Numbered from the stretch's first letter, positions 30,480 to 40,598 are shown. The stretch: 64,000 nt of DNA from an uncultured Peptostreptococcaceae bacterium (GCA_947072565.1 CAMTIM010000022.1:210463-274462), one strand, 5' to 3'. Numbers and translations: made by a program. Notes: generated by a model from the sequence alone, not told the origin.

Positions 30480-30492
30480 TTATCTATATTTG

Positions 30493-30530
30493 ACATCATT
30501 GGGACAGTATAAGTCCCTATGATGTTTTTT
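30493..30530. promoter_or_regulatory. Hairpin in the pfkA leader
   Basis: An inverted repeat (ACATCAT-t-GGGAC / GTCCC-t-ATGATGT, one mismatch) lies 30-70 bases upstream of the pfkA start. Its T6 tract is on the plus strand, so on the pfkA strand it is a leader hairpin and not a normal terminator. It may be a regulator site or a stop for antisense transcription. Confidence 0.4.
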
Positions 30531-30656
30531 CATCCCATCAAAGTTAAAAAAATTAGAACTACTAAAATGTCCATTTTCTGATATTATACCACAATATGAG
30601 CTATTTTTTTCATAATATTTTAATTTTAATATTCTAATCTTTTTATTTTTAATGTT

Positions 30657-33600
30657 TTAATTTTTTACTTTTATATTTTGCTTAGGCAATATTTCTTCTA
30701 ATTCTAAAATCAATTTATTTGTTATTTCTACATTTAATCCATTCCATTTATAAAGCTGTTTAGCATCTTCTGAATATAAAAATACATTTTCTTTTCCTAA
30801 ATGTTGTTTTGCTATTTCTACTATTTTATCAGTCAGCTGTTTATTGTTAAAACTATCTACTTTTAAGTATAACCCAGTTTTAGTGTTATTATTATAATTA
30901 GAATTATTATTAGTATTATAATTATACTTTGATTTATTTTGTTCAAATTTAGATGAATTATTTATATCTTTAATTTCTCTAGCTATAAGTTTTGCATTTT
31001 CATCTTCTTTTATACTTAATGAACCTTTTATATATATAATATTATCTTCATTTAAAATATGATTATACTTTTGCAATAATTGAGGAAATACTATTATTTC
31101 TATAGTTCCATATAAATCTTCAAGTTCTATAAACGCCATTATATCATTTCTTTTAGTAGTTTTTATAGTTTTATTTACTATCATTCCACCCATTATAACT
31201 TCTGTTTCATCTAGTGCTACATAACTTTGTGGATCTTCTTTTAAAGAATTTAGTCTACCATTATCCATAGAAGTATTTCTTTGTATTTCTTTTTCAAATT
31301 CTGCTAATGGATGCCCACTTACATACATTCCTAATACTTCTTTTTCTAAGCTAAGTCTTTCTCTTTCTTCATACTCTTTTAGTTTAGGAATTTTACTAAC
31401 CTCTTGTATTTGACTAGTTTCTTCTGCCCCTGAGAAAACATCAAATAAAGATATCTGACCTTGTACATTCTTTTTCCTATCCATAGCTATGCTATCTAGC
31501 AAGTTTTCATATCCACACATTAAACTAGCTCTATTTTCACTTATTTCGTCAAATGCACCACACTTAATTAAACTCTCTATAACTCTTTTATTCGTATCTT
31601 TTGAATCTAATCTTTTTGCTAAATCTCCAAAATCTATAAATTGACCATTTGATTTTCTTTCATCTATTATATTGTTGATTATATTAACCCCAACATTTTT
31701 AACAGCTGCAAGCCCAAACCTTATATTATTTCCTTCAACTGAGAATTTAGAAAAACTTTTATTTATATCTGGCTTTAATACCTCTATATTTAAAGCACTA
31801 CATTCTCTAGTATATTCAACAACTTTATCAGTATTTCCCATTACGCTTGTAATTAAAGCTGCCATAAATTCAACTGGATAATAAGCTTTTAAATATGCTG
31901 TTTGATATGATAAAACTCCATATGCTGCTGCATGCGATTTATTAAAAGCGTATTTTGCGAAATCTATCATATCATCAAATATTTTATCTGCTATATCCTC
32001 TGGTACTCCGTTTCTAACACATCCTGCTATTTCTATATTTCCATTTTCATCTTCTTTTCCATGAATGAAATATCTTCTTTCTTCTTCCATTACATCCATT
32101 TTCTTTTTACCCATAGCTCTTCTAACTAAGTCACTACGTCCATAACTATATCCACCTAAATCTCTAACAACTTGCATTACTTGTTCTTGGTAAACTAAAC
32201 AACCATAAGTAACTTCCATTATAGGCTTTAACTTTTGATGTAGATATTTTACATGATGAGGATTATTTTTATTATCTATATAAGTAGGTATTGAATCCAT
32301 AGGACCAGGTCTATATAGGGATATTCCGGCTACTATATCTTCAAAGTTGTCTGGTTCTAATTGCTTCATAAAAGTTCGCATACCAGCACTTTCTAGTTGG
32401 AATATTCCTAATGTGTTTCCTGAAGATAAAAGGTCATATACTTTTTTATCATCATAATCCATTCTAGAAAAATCTATTTTTTTATTATGATTTTGCTGTA
32501 TTAATTCTAAAGCATCTCTTATAACTGTAAGAGTTCTAAGTCCTAAGAAGTCCATTTTTAAAAGACCTAATTCTTCTAATGTAGTCATTGTAAACTGTGT
32601 TGTTATTGCTTCTTTATGTTTATACAAAGGTACATATTCGTCTACTGATTTTTTAGATATAACTACACCTGCTGCATGTGTTGATGCATGTCTAAGCATT
32701 CCTTCTATTTGTTTTGATATATCTATAGTTTCTTTAGTCTCTTTGTCTTGTTCATATAAAGCTTTTAAATTTGGATTAGTTTGTAAAGCTTTATCTATTG
32801 TCATACCCAATGCAAAAGGTATCTCTTTTGCTATTTTATCAACTTTATTATAAGGTATATCCAATACTCTACCAACATCTCTTATAGCCGCTTTTGCTCC
32901 CATTGTACCAAATGTAATTATCTGTGCAACATGGTCTTCTCCATATTTTCTTTTAACATACTCTATAACTTCTTCTCTTCTCTCATAGCAAAAGTCTATA
33001 TCTATATCGGGCATAGATACACGTTCTGGGTTTAGAAAACGCTCAAATAACAGAGAATATTTTATAGGGTCTATATCAGTTATTTTAAGTGTATATGCAA
33101 CTATTGAACCTGCCGCACTACCTCTTCCTGGACCTACCATTATTCCATTTTCTTTTGAGAAATTTATAAAATCCCAAGTTATCAAGAAATACTCTACATA
33201 TCCCATTCTTTCAATTACATCTAATTCATAGTTTAATCTATCTATTACTTCTTGGCTTGGAACTGTATATCTTTCCTCTAGCCCTTTAAAGCATAGCTCT
33301 CTTAAATAAGTATCTGGAGTATATCCTTTTGGAACATCATATTGAGGAAGATGTATCGTATTAAAGTCAAACTCTACATTACATTGATTAGCTATCTTAA
33401 CAGTATTTTCTACTGCATCTATAGCATAAGGAAATAAACTTTCCATCTCATCTCTTGATTTAAGATAAAATTCATCACTACCAAATCTCATTCTGTTTGG
33501 ATCATCCACAGTTTTACCCATTTGGATGCACATAAGAACATCATGTATTTTTGAATCTTCTTTATTTACATAGTGAACATCATTTGTTGCTACTAACGGT

Positions 33601-34199
33601 ATTCCTGTTTCTTTTGAAAGTTTTACTAACCCTGAATTTACTTCTTTTTGTTCAGGCAAATTATGGTCTTGTATTTCTAAATAGAAATTTTCACTTCCAA
33701 ATATGTCTCTATATTCTAATGCTCTTGTTTTTGCCTTATCATAGTTTCTATCCATAAGTGCTTGAGAAACATCTCCTGCCAAGCAAGCAGATAATGCTAT
33801 TATTCCATCACTATGTTTTTTTAACTCACCCATATCAACTCTAGGCTTATAATAAAACCCATCAACATATGATGTAGACACTAATTTTATTAAATTTTTA
33901 TATCCATCCATATTTTTAGCTAGTAAAACTAAATGACCTTGGCGTTTATCATAATTTGGGTCTTTGTCTCTAAGTGTACGAGGTGCAGTGTAAACCTCAC
34001 ATCCTATTATAGGTTTTATACCTTCTTTTTTTGCCATTTTATAAAAATCTATTACTCCAAACATACATCCATGATCAGTTATGGCAATAGATGTCATATT
34101 TAACTCTTTAGCTTTTGATATAAGCTTTTTAATCCTTGAAAATCCATCAAGTAAACTATATTCCGTGTGCACATGAAGATGCGCAAAATCTTTATTCAC
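30657..34199 (-). CDS. dnaE: DNA polymerase III alpha subunit, DnaE type
   Basis: About 1180 residues from a GTG at 34199 with AGGAGG at the right distance (the frame runs up to 34235). The N-terminal PHP domain (HLHVHTEYSLLDG) is followed by the polymerase core (GRGSAAGSIVAYTL, and the acidic segment MPDIDIDFCYERRE, about 400-415), a helix-hairpin-helix part and an OB-fold domain. In Firmicutes DnaE works beside PolC, extending primers on the lagging strand. A short Asn/Tyr-rich tract (about residues 1090-1110) interrupts the C-terminal part. It is upstream of pfkA, 192 bp apart. Confidence 0.95.
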   Translation of the reverse strand: MNKDFAHLHVHTEYSLLDGFSRIKKLISKAKELNMTSIAITDHGCMFGVIDFYKMAKKEGIKPIIGCEVYTAPRTLRDKDPNYDKRQGHLVLLAKNMDGYKNLIKLVSTSYVDGFYYKPRVDMGELKKHSDGIIALSACLAGDVSQALMDRNYDKAKTRALEYRDIFGSENFYLEIQDHNLPEQKEVNSGLVKLSKETGIPLVATNDVHYVNKEDSKIHDVLMCIQMGKTVDDPNRMRFGSDEFYLKSRDEMESLFPYAIDAVENTVKIANQCNVEFDFNTIHLPQYDVPKGYTPDTYLRELCFKGLEERYTVPSQEVIDRLNYELDVIERMGYVEYFLITWDFINFSKENGIMVGPGRGSAAGSIVAYTLKITDIDPIKYSLLFERFLNPERVSMPDIDIDFCYERREEVIEYVKRKYGEDHVAQIITFGTMGAKAAIRDVGRVLDIPYNKVDKIAKEIPFALGMTIDKALQTNPNLKALYEQDKETKETIDISKQIEGMLRHASTHAAGVVISKKSVDEYVPLYKHKEAITTQFTMTTLEELGLLKMDFLGLRTLTVIRDALELIQQNHNKKIDFSRMDYDDKKVYDLLSSGNTLGIFQLESAGMRTFMKQLEPDNFEDIVAGISLYRPGPMDSIPTYIDNKNNPHHVKYLHQKLKPIMEVTYGCLVYQEQVMQVVRDLGGYSYGRSDLVRRAMGKKKMDVMEEERRYFIHGKEDENGNIEIAGCVRNGVPEDIADKIFDDMIDFAKYAFNKSHAAAYGVLSYQTAYLKAYYPVEFMAALITSVMGNTDKVVEYTRECSALNIEVLKPDINKSFSKFSVEGNNIRFGLAAVKNVGVNIINNIIDERKSNGQFIDFGDLAKRLDSKDTNKRVIESLIKCGAFDEISENRASLMCGYENLLDSIAMDRKKNVQGQISLFDVFSGAEETSQIQEVSKIPKLKEYEERERLSLEKEVLGMYVSGHPLAEFEKEIQRNTSMDNGRLNSLKEDPQSYVALDETEVIMGGMIVNKTIKTTKRNDIMAFIELEDLYGTIEIIVFPQLLQKYNHILNEDNIIYIKGSLSIKEDENAKLIAREIKDINNSSKFEQNKSKYNYNTNNNSNYNNNTKTGLYLKVDSFNNKQLTDKIVEIAKQHLGKENVFLYSEDAKQLYKWNGLNVEITNKLILELEEILPKQNIKVKN

Positions 34200-34258
34200 T
34201 ACATCACCTCCTGTATTATCTTTTAATATTACCACAAAAATATATCATAAAACAAAAA

Positions 34259-34283
34259 GAGGTTATATATTAAATATAACCTC
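34259..34283 (-). terminator. Terminator of the murB-whiA operon
   Basis: A 10-bp inverted repeat (GAGGTTATAT / ATATAACCTC) is followed on the minus strand by TTTTTG, 5 bases after the whiA stop codon and just before the dnaE leader. Confidence 0.8.
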
Positions 34284-34287
34284 AAAT

Positions 34288-35238
34288 TTATAACTGTTTT
34301 CCTCTTAAATCATTAGCAATTTCTTCTATCTTCCTTAGCCTATGATTAACTCCAGATTTTCCTATAGGTGGGCTCAACATCTCTCCTAATTCCTTAAGTG
34401 TCAAATCTTCGCACTCTACTCTAAGCTGAGCTATCTCTTGTAAATTGTCTGGTAAACTACTTATACCAACTGTTTCTTGTATAAATTTAATATTTTCAAC
34501 TTGTCTAACTGCTGCATTTACTGTTTTAGAAAGGTTCGCTGTTTCACAATTAACTATACGATTAACATTATTTCTCATAGCTTTTACTATTTTAGTATTT
34601 TGAAGACTTAAGAGAGCATGATGAGCTCCTATAATACTTAATAAATCTGATATTTGTTCACTTTCTTTTAAATATACAACATAGTTATTTTTTCTTGATA
34701 CTATTTTACAGTTAAATCCTAAAGAATTTATAAAGTCTCTCAATGATTCCGCAAAATCTCTATTATTTGTAACAAATTCTATATGATAATTTTTTCCTGG
34801 ATCACTTATTGAGCCTCCACCAAGAAATGCACCTCTTATAAACGCTCTTTTGCATTCCTCATGTTGTATAAGATTGACTGGAACTTTGTTTAAAGTATAA
34901 AATCCATCTCCTGGAGCTAATATACCTAGTTCCTTTATAAGTTTTTCTGCTCCCATTTCACTAGTCACCATAAGAACGTAACTGTTATTTCTCTTAAGCA
35001 TTTGGTTCTTATTTACAGAAATAGTTGTATTTATACCAAAGTTTTGTTTTAATAACTTAAATATTTTACGAGCTATTGAATTTAACTCCGTTGTTATCTT
35101 CAAATTTAATTTCTTATAGCCTACAATTTGTATACTTCCTGCTAATCTTACTAACGCCGCTAATTCTGTTATGTTACAACAATTATTTTCAGATGTAACT
35201 CTTGCTAACTCATTTTTTGTTTCAGTTGAAAAAGACAT
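34288..35238 (-). CDS. whiA: WhiA-family DNA-binding protein
   Basis: About 316 residues from the ATG at 35238, six bases after AGGTG; the frame continues to 35247. An N-terminal part ([13 protein letters not shown]) leads into a LAGLIDADG homing-endonuclease-like fold (around [19 protein letters not shown]), and the C-terminal HTH (around [23 protein letters not shown]) ends the protein. WhiA is a nuclease-dead DNA-binding protein linked to sporulation in actinomycetes and to division and chromosome segregation in Bacillus. It ends the murB-PHP-rapZ-yvcK-nudix-whiA run. Confidence 0.94.
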   Translation of the reverse strand: MSFSTETKNELARVTSENNCCNITELAALVRLAGSIQIVGYKKLNLKITTELNSIARKIFKLLKQNFGINTTISVNKNQMLKRNNSYVLMVTSEMGAEKLIKELGILAPGDGFYTLNKVPVNLIQHEECKRAFIRGAFLGGGSISDPGKNYHIEFVTNNRDFAESLRDFINSLGFNCKIVSRKNNYVVYLKESEQISDLLSIIGAHHALLSLQNTKIVKAMRNNVNRIVNCETANLSKTVNAAVRQVENIKFIQETVGISSLPDNLQEIAQLRVECEDLTLKELGEMLSPPIGKSGVNHRLRKIEEIANDLRGKQL

Positions 35239-35254
35239 ATACATCACCTATTAA

Positions 35255-35680
35255 CTAGTTCTTTTTTAACCTTTTTTTAATTTCTTGTAAGGCTACTTTT
35301 ATTATTTCCTTCTCATCATCGTATCTAGCTAAATCTACCACTCTATCTAAATGTATAAATTTAGCATCAATGAAACCTTCTTCTTTTTGAGGTATTGTAT
35401 CCATGCTCCTCGCTTGCATCAAATACCAAAAAACTGTTTTATGAACTGCTCTATTTTCATCCCAGTTCTCCTTGAAGGTATAGTGAATTTCTCCTAAATA
35501 CTTTAATATATCCGCTTTGACTCCAGTTTCTTCTAGCACTTCTCTTAGTGCTGCTTCTTGTCTATTTTCGCCTTCCTCTACTTTTCCTTTTGGTAAAACC
35601 CAATCTCCGTTGAATTTTCTAAGTAAAAGTATAGCATTGCCAAACAGTACTACGCCACCGGCACTAACCTCTTCTCTCAT
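35255..35680 (-). CDS. Nudix hydrolase
   Basis: 141 residues. The Nudix box is complete: G-K-V-E-E-G-E-N then REVLEETGV (about residues 31-53), with the metal-binding R-E-x-x-E-E-x-G pattern. It should hydrolyse a nucleoside diphosphate linked to another group; the substrate is unknown. AAGGAG precedes the ATG. Its place between yvcK and whiA is found in several clostridia, and co-transcription with them is likely. Confidence 0.88.
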   Translation of the reverse strand: MREEVSAGGVVLFGNAILLLRKFNGDWVLPKGKVEEGENRQEAALREVLEETGVKADILKYLGEIHYTFKENWDENRAVHKTVFWYLMQARSMDTIPQKEEGFIDAKFIHLDRVVDLARYDDEKEIIKVALQEIKKRLKKN

Positions 35681-35745
35681 AGATGTTCACTCCTTAAAAC
35701 TAACATAATAATAAGGATTTCTACATAAAACTTTAAAATCCTTTT

Positions 35746-36855
35746 TTACTTGCTACTATCATTTTTATGACTTAGTGCCAAATTGATAATTATATTAGAA
35801 ATATATTTTGCATCATGCCTAATATAATTACTTTTTATTTCAATCAAGTTTTCTTCTATAGTTTTTACCCCCATACTTTTAAGAGTATCTCTTTGAGCTT
35901 TATCTAATAAAACTTGCTTTGCTCCATCCTTTTGATATATTTCAAATATAGCATCCGGCAAGATTTCATTATTAGCTATTACATAATCTAATACGTTTTC
36001 TTTAGTATGTCTAACTATAGCTTCTACATGATCTAGTACATTATGACCATCTGTTTCTCCTGGCTGAGTCATTATATTAGATATATATACTTTAGGAGCA
36101 TTAGATTTTTTAATAGCCTCTACTACTCCCTCTACCAATAAGTTAGGCATTATACTTGTATATAAACTTCCTGGTCCCATTATAATTATATCAGCATTAT
36201 CAATAGAATTAATAACTTCATCTAATGGTTTAACATCCATTGGGTTTAAATATACTTTGTCTATGCAACTCTTTTGATTTTTTACCTCTTTTGGTATTAT
36301 CGACTCACCAATTACTTTATTACCATTTTTTAATTGAGCTATTAACTTTATATCTTCTAATGTTACAGGTAAAACTCTACCTGTAATAGCAAATATCTGA
36401 CTCATTTTATATATAGCTATTTCAAAATTTCCATATAATCCATTCATAGCTGCTAAAAATAGATTTCCAAAACTTTGGCCTTTTAATGCACCTTCTGTAA
36501 ATCTATATTTCATTACCTCATCCATAGTGGGTTCTATGTTTGCAAGAGCCAATAGACAATTCCTTATATCGCCCGGTGGTAACATTCCTAAATCTTCTCT
36601 TAAAATACCTGACCCTCCTCCATCATCAGCAACTGTAACTATTGCTGTGATATTTTGAGTGTAGTGTTTTAATCCTCTTAAGAACACTGATTGTCCTGTA
36701 CCTCCACCAATCACTACCACTTTAGGATCTAAATATTCTTTATTCCTCATATGTAATGATTGTACTTTTTCTCTTATTATTTTCTTGTATAAGTATAGAG
36801 ATACTATTAGTGCAATCCATCCTGTTACCCCTATTACTATAAGTATACTTGTCAT
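35746..36855 (-). CDS. yvcK: YvcK/CofD-like protein, gluconeogenic growth and cell-shape factor
   Basis: About 369 residues from an ATG at 36855 with GGAGG five bases before it (frame open to 36867). An N-terminal membrane helix (ILIVIGVTGWIALIVSLYLY) is followed by the YvcK core: VVIGGGTGQSVFLRGLK, VTVADDGGGSGILRED and GPGSLYTSIMPN. YvcK binds UDP-GlcNAc in Bacillus and is needed for wall synthesis on gluconeogenic carbon. The membrane helix is common in clostridial versions. It lies between rapZ and the Nudix gene. Confidence 0.92.
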   Translation of the reverse strand: MTSILIVIGVTGWIALIVSLYLYKKIIREKVQSLHMRNKEYLDPKVVVIGGGTGQSVFLRGLKHYTQNITAIVTVADDGGGSGILREDLGMLPPGDIRNCLLALANIEPTMDEVMKYRFTEGALKGQSFGNLFLAAMNGLYGNFEIAIYKMSQIFAITGRVLPVTLEDIKLIAQLKNGNKVIGESIIPKEVKNQKSCIDKVYLNPMDVKPLDEVINSIDNADIIIMGPGSLYTSIMPNLLVEGVVEAIKKSNAPKVYISNIMTQPGETDGHNVLDHVEAIVRHTKENVLDYVIANNEILPDAIFEIYQKDGAKQVLLDKAQRDTLKSMGVKTIEENLIEIKSNYIRHDAKYISNIIINLALSHKNDSSK

Positions 36856-36868
36856 TTTTGCCTCCATA

Positions 36869-37726
36869 TTATCTTAACATAGAGTCCCTGTGTTTCTTAA
36901 CTACTCTATATCCTTTATTAATTAGTTCTTCATATATAAGGTTTGATATAGTTACTGATCTATGTCTTCCCCCTGTACATCCAATTCCTATTACTAGATG
37001 CTGTTTTCCTTCTTCTATATACTGAGGTACTAAAAACTGTATCATATCATTTAATTTATTGTAAAACTCTTTACTTATATCTGAATCCATAACATAATCT
37101 CTAACGTCTTGGTCATCTCCTGTTTTAGGTCTTAATTCTTCTAAATAATATGGATTTGGTAAAAATCTCACATCAAATACTAAGTCGCAATCTGCAGGGA
37201 TACCATGCTTAAATCCAAATGATACCACTGATATAGTTAGTTTATTATTATCCTCGCCTTCAGAAAATATTTTTCCTATTTCTTCCTTTAGGTCTCTTGG
37301 CTTCATATTTGTTGTATCTATTATGCAGTCTGATATTTCTTTTAACGGCTCCATTATTTCTCTTTCCATTTTTATACCTTCTGGTATTTGCATATTTCTT
37401 GATAATGGATGATTCCTTCTTGTCATTTTATATCTTTTTAATAAAGCATCATCAGAACAATCTAAGTATATCATTTCATGCTTATAATTTGCTTTTCTTA
37501 GATAGCTCAGGCTTTCATGAAGTGCTTCGAAAAATTTTCTACCTCTTATGTCTATACCTAATGCAACCTTATCAATACTCGAATTGGGTTGATAACATAA
37601 TTCTGCGAACTTAGTTATTAAGGCAGGAGGTAAGTTGTCTACACAGTAAAAACCCATATCCTCTAAAGCTCTCATTGTTTCACTTTTTCCTGATCCTGAA
37701 AGACCCGTAACTATCACAAATTTCAT
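36869..37726 (-). CDS. rapZ: RapZ/YvcJ nucleotide-binding protein
   Basis: 285 residues. Walker A is GLSGSGKSE (about 8-16). The C-terminal domain carries VSFGFKHGIP and GIGCTGGRHRSV, the RapZ hallmarks. In E. coli RapZ controls glucosamine-6-phosphate synthase through small RNAs; in Bacillus YvcJ hydrolyses GTP and affects competence. The rapZ-yvcK-whiA order is conserved across Firmicutes. GGGGGAG precedes the ATG. Confidence 0.94.
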   Translation of the reverse strand: MKFVIVTGLSGSGKSETMRALEDMGFYCVDNLPPALITKFAELCYQPNSSIDKVALGIDIRGRKFFEALHESLSYLRKANYKHEMIYLDCSDDALLKRYKMTRRNHPLSRNMQIPEGIKMEREIMEPLKEISDCIIDTTNMKPRDLKEEIGKIFSEGEDNNKLTISVVSFGFKHGIPADCDLVFDVRFLPNPYYLEELRPKTGDDQDVRDYVMDSDISKEFYNKLNDMIQFLVPQYIEEGKQHLVIGIGCTGGRHRSVTISNLIYEELINKGYRVVKKHRDSMLR

Positions 37727-37745
37727 ATTTTCTCCCCCTATTGAC

Positions 37746-38459
37746 CTATATTTTAATATTTTCTACTAAAGATAAATCTAAATTAGCCTCTCGTATATTT
37801 TTCATGGCTAACTCAAAGTTCCCTACATTTTCTGGCTTATGTGCATCCGACCCTATAATAAATTTATTTCCTATATCTTTAATTTCTTTTAATTGACTAA
37901 CACTTAAAAACCCGTGGCTACTATTTATTTCCAGTCTAGTATTTGTTTCTTTTGCAACTTTAGCAATTTCTTGTATACAAACCTCTCCTTTGTCTCCAGG
38001 GTGAGTTATTATAAATATATCATTTTTCCTCATTGCATTTATTATAGCCTTAGTATTATACTCTTTAGCTTTTTTACTTTTTACTACATAATTGTTACAA
38101 TGATTGATCATACCTTTAATTGATGTAGGCATAGACCCAAAGTGATATCCTGCCATTACATAATCTAACAAAGGGATAATATTATCATTTATATCTATAT
38201 TACCATTTTCATCTAATATATTACATTCCATTCCTAAAAGTATCTCTATATTATCGTATTTAAGTTTTAATTTATCTATTTCTTCTCTCATTTTAGATAT
38301 ATCTTTAACTTTTACTCCAAAGTTCATATGCTTATATCCATGGTCTGATATTCCGATTGTCTTTATACCTTTAGATATTGCTTCTTTTACATTATCCTCT
38401 ATTGACCCTTTTCCATGACTGTACACAGTATGTGTGTGATAATCAGCTATTATTTGCAT
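37746..38459 (-). CDS. PHP-domain phosphoesterase (YcdX-like)
   Basis: 237 residues. Metal-binding motifs of the PHP fold are present: DYHTHTVYSHGKG at the start, ISDHGYKH, a glutamate segment GMECNIL, and GSDAHKPENVG near the end. Such proteins are trinuclear-metal phosphoesterases; the substrate is unknown. It follows murB after 3 bp and precedes rapZ by 19 bp, in one operon. Confidence 0.88.
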   Translation of the reverse strand: MQIIADYHTHTVYSHGKGSIEDNVKEAISKGIKTIGISDHGYKHMNFGVKVKDISKMREEIDKLKLKYDNIEILLGMECNILDENGNIDINDNIIPLLDYVMAGYHFGSMPTSIKGMINHCNNYVVKSKKAKEYNTKAIINAMRKNDIFIITHPGDKGEVCIQEIAKVAKETNTRLEINSSHGFLSVSQLKEIKDIGNKFIIGSDAHKPENVGNFELAMKNIREANLDLSLVENIKI

Positions 38460-38462
38460 TTA

Positions 38463-39377
38463 TTAATCCTCTCCAAGTATTCTAACTTCTTCCTCAAGCA
38501 TTATTCCAAATTTAGCATTTACAGTACTTTTTACTACATACATTAATTCTAATAAATCTTTTGCTGTAGTGTTTCCTAAGTTAACAACAAATCCACAGTG
38601 CTTTTCTGATACTTGTGCTCCTCTTAAAGTAAGACCTCTAAGACCACATTCTTCTATTAATTGCCCTGCAAAATGTCCTTTAGGTCTTTTGAATGTACTA
38701 CCAGCACTTGGTAAACTTAGGGGTTGCTTTGAAACTCTTCTTTGAGTAAAATCCTTCATTGTTGCTTTTATTTCATCATAATTTCCTTTTTGTAGTTCTA
38801 TCTCTACAGATAAAACTATATAATCAGTTCTTGAAAGAATACTTTTTCTATATTCAAACTCCATTTGTTCATTTGTAAACTCAAATATATTTCCATCTGT
38901 ATCCATAAGTTTTACAGATTTAACTATATCTTTCATCTCTCCACCATAAGCACCTGCATTCATAGCTATGGCTCCACCTAATGTACCAGGTATTCCAGCT
39001 GCAAATTCAAAGCCTTTTAGTTCTTCTCTTGAAACAGCTTTCCCTACTACAGAAAGTAACGCTCCTGATTCAATTTTAACATTAGTTCCTTTTATATCGA
39101 AATTATTAAAGTTGTTAGATATCTCTATAACAACACCTCTTATCCCGCCATCTTTTACTAATAGATTAGATCCATTTCCGATTATTAAATATGGAACCTT
39201 TTCTTTTTTTATTAATACCATTATATCACTTAATTGAGTTTCACTTGTTGGCTTAACCAATATATCTGCAGGTCCTCCAACTCTAAAAGATATATGTTTT
39301 TTCATAGGCTCATCTAACTTTACATTTTCTTGTCCTACGATATTTAACAAACTTTCATATATATATTCCTTATTCAT
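38463..39377 (-). CDS. murB: UDP-N-acetylenolpyruvoylglucosamine reductase MurB
   Basis: 304 residues. FAD-binding motifs (PYLIIGNGSNLLV, GFEFAAGIPGTLGGAIAMNAGAYG) and the catalytic Ser segment (LPSAGSTFKRP, the type I/II enzyme loop) are visible, with a C-terminal Glu in LEEEVRILGE. It reduces the enolpyruvyl sugar to UDP-MurNAc in peptidoglycan synthesis. AGGAGG precedes the ATG. It is the first gene of the operon that ends with whiA. Confidence 0.95.
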   Translation of the reverse strand: MNKEYIYESLLNIVGQENVKLDEPMKKHISFRVGGPADILVKPTSETQLSDIMVLIKKEKVPYLIIGNGSNLLVKDGGIRGVVIEISNNFNNFDIKGTNVKIESGALLSVVGKAVSREELKGFEFAAGIPGTLGGAIAMNAGAYGGEMKDIVKSVKLMDTDGNIFEFTNEQMEFEYRKSILSRTDYIVLSVEIELQKGNYDEIKATMKDFTQRRVSKQPLSLPSAGSTFKRPKGHFAGQLIEECGLRGLTLRGAQVSEKHCGFVVNLGNTTAKDLLELMYVVKSTVNAKFGIMLEEEVRILGED

Positions 39378-39510
39378 ATATTTCCTCCTAGTTTATACTA
39401 TTTATTCATTATTTATCTATATAAATATATTATTAATTTCATCTATTTATATATAATAATGTATTAAAAAAAAAATAACAATATATAAAGGCTTTAAATT
39501 GCATTAAAAA

Positions 39511-39536
39511 AGCGTTGATATCACTATATCAACGCT
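39511..39536 (-). terminator. Terminator of the minus-strand FNT gene
   Basis: An 11-bp inverted repeat (AGCGTTGATAT / ATATCAACGCT), 4-base loop, is followed by T6 on the minus strand, 11 bases after the stop codon. Confidence 0.88.
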
Positions 39537-39547
39537 GTACATTTTGT

Positions 39548-40336
39548 TTAATTAGTACTTTTTATCTTATTAGATTTTAGATAGGAATTATGATACAGCC
39601 AAGGAATTACAATCGCTCCTCCTACTATATTTCCTAATGTAACAACAACTAAATTAGTTATCAAGCTTGCCATAGTAACTTTTGCGCCTAACATCATTCC
39701 CATTGGAATAAAAAACATATTTGCTACACTATGCTCAAATCCACATAAAACAAATAGCATTATAGGGAACCAACATGCAAATATTTTTGATACTATGTCT
39801 TGACCTGCAGTTGCCATCCATACCCCTAACACAACCAAAATATTACACATAATAGCTCTTAAAAATGCTTGTGTAATTGTAAGTCCTGTCTTGGTCTCTG
39901 CTATTGCTATAGTCTTAGTTACTGCATCACCACTTAAAGTCCCTGAGTAAAACACTAACAACACTAGCAATAATGATCCTATAAGGTTAGCAATCCAAAC
40001 TAGTGTCCAATTTCTAAAAACTTGTTTCATAGTTATTTTCTTTTCCATTACAGCTAGTGTCATTAGGCAATTCCCTGTAAATAATTCAGCTCCACAAATT
40101 ACAACTAGCATAAGTCCAACAGGAAACACTATAGCTCCAACAAATTTCCCTAGTCCTGGGTCTATGTTAGACATTGTCTGGCCAATTAATATGCTTCCTA
40201 ATCCTCCAAAGCTTATAAAAAGCCCTGCTAATATTCCTAATAACATACAAGTTTTTGTTGATAGTCCTGCTTTTTTTATTCCTACATTTACTGTAGTGTT
40301 TGCTATTTCCCCGGGTGCTAACATCCTTTTGTCCAT
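39548..40336 (-). CDS. Formate/nitrite transporter (FNT) family channel
   Basis: 262 residues with six membrane segments. The FNT loop motif GAELFTGN (about residues 80-87) and the central pore His in GFEHSVANM (about 200-208) are present. FNT pentamers pass formate, nitrite, lactate or hydrosulfide as weak acids. Which one is not clear from sequence. It is divergent from a second FNT gene, and a Rex-like site lies in its leader. Neither pyruvate formate-lyase nor sulfite reductase genes are beside it. Confidence 0.88.
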   Translation of the reverse strand: MDKRMLAPGEIANTTVNVGIKKAGLSTKTCMLLGILAGLFISFGGLGSILIGQTMSNIDPGLGKFVGAIVFPVGLMLVVICGAELFTGNCLMTLAVMEKKITMKQVFRNWTLVWIANLIGSLLLVLLVFYSGTLSGDAVTKTIAIAETKTGLTITQAFLRAIMCNILVVLGVWMATAGQDIVSKIFACWFPIMLFVLCGFEHSVANMFFIPMGMMLGAKVTMASLITNLVVVTLGNIVGGAIVIPWLYHNSYLKSNKIKSTN

Positions 40337-40401
40337 AAATACACCCCCCGTTTTATTATAAATATGCTTGCAAAAACATTATAACACCGTTTTCCTAGAA
40401 T

Positions 40402-40419
40402 TTGTTAAAATTTTATTAA
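40402..40419. promoter_or_regulatory. Rex-like operator candidate between the two FNT genes
   Basis: TTGTTAA-AATT-TTATTAA matches the clostridial Rex pattern (TTGTTAA-N4-TTAACAA) at 12 of 14 informative positions and lies 66-83 bases before the minus-strand FNT start. In such A+T-rich DNA a chance match is possible. Confidence 0.35.
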
Positions 40420-40598
40420 AATAAAATATCATTTTATAATTTAAATAGGAATTTTTTTCTATTTTTAGATTTAAATGTTCAATGTATACAAAATTAGTTT
40501 TTTATTGTATAATTACATCTGTTGTATTTTTAACAGAACAAAAAAAAATTGAAATTATACAAAAATAATATATTAAACTTTATAAGGAGGACTTTTAA

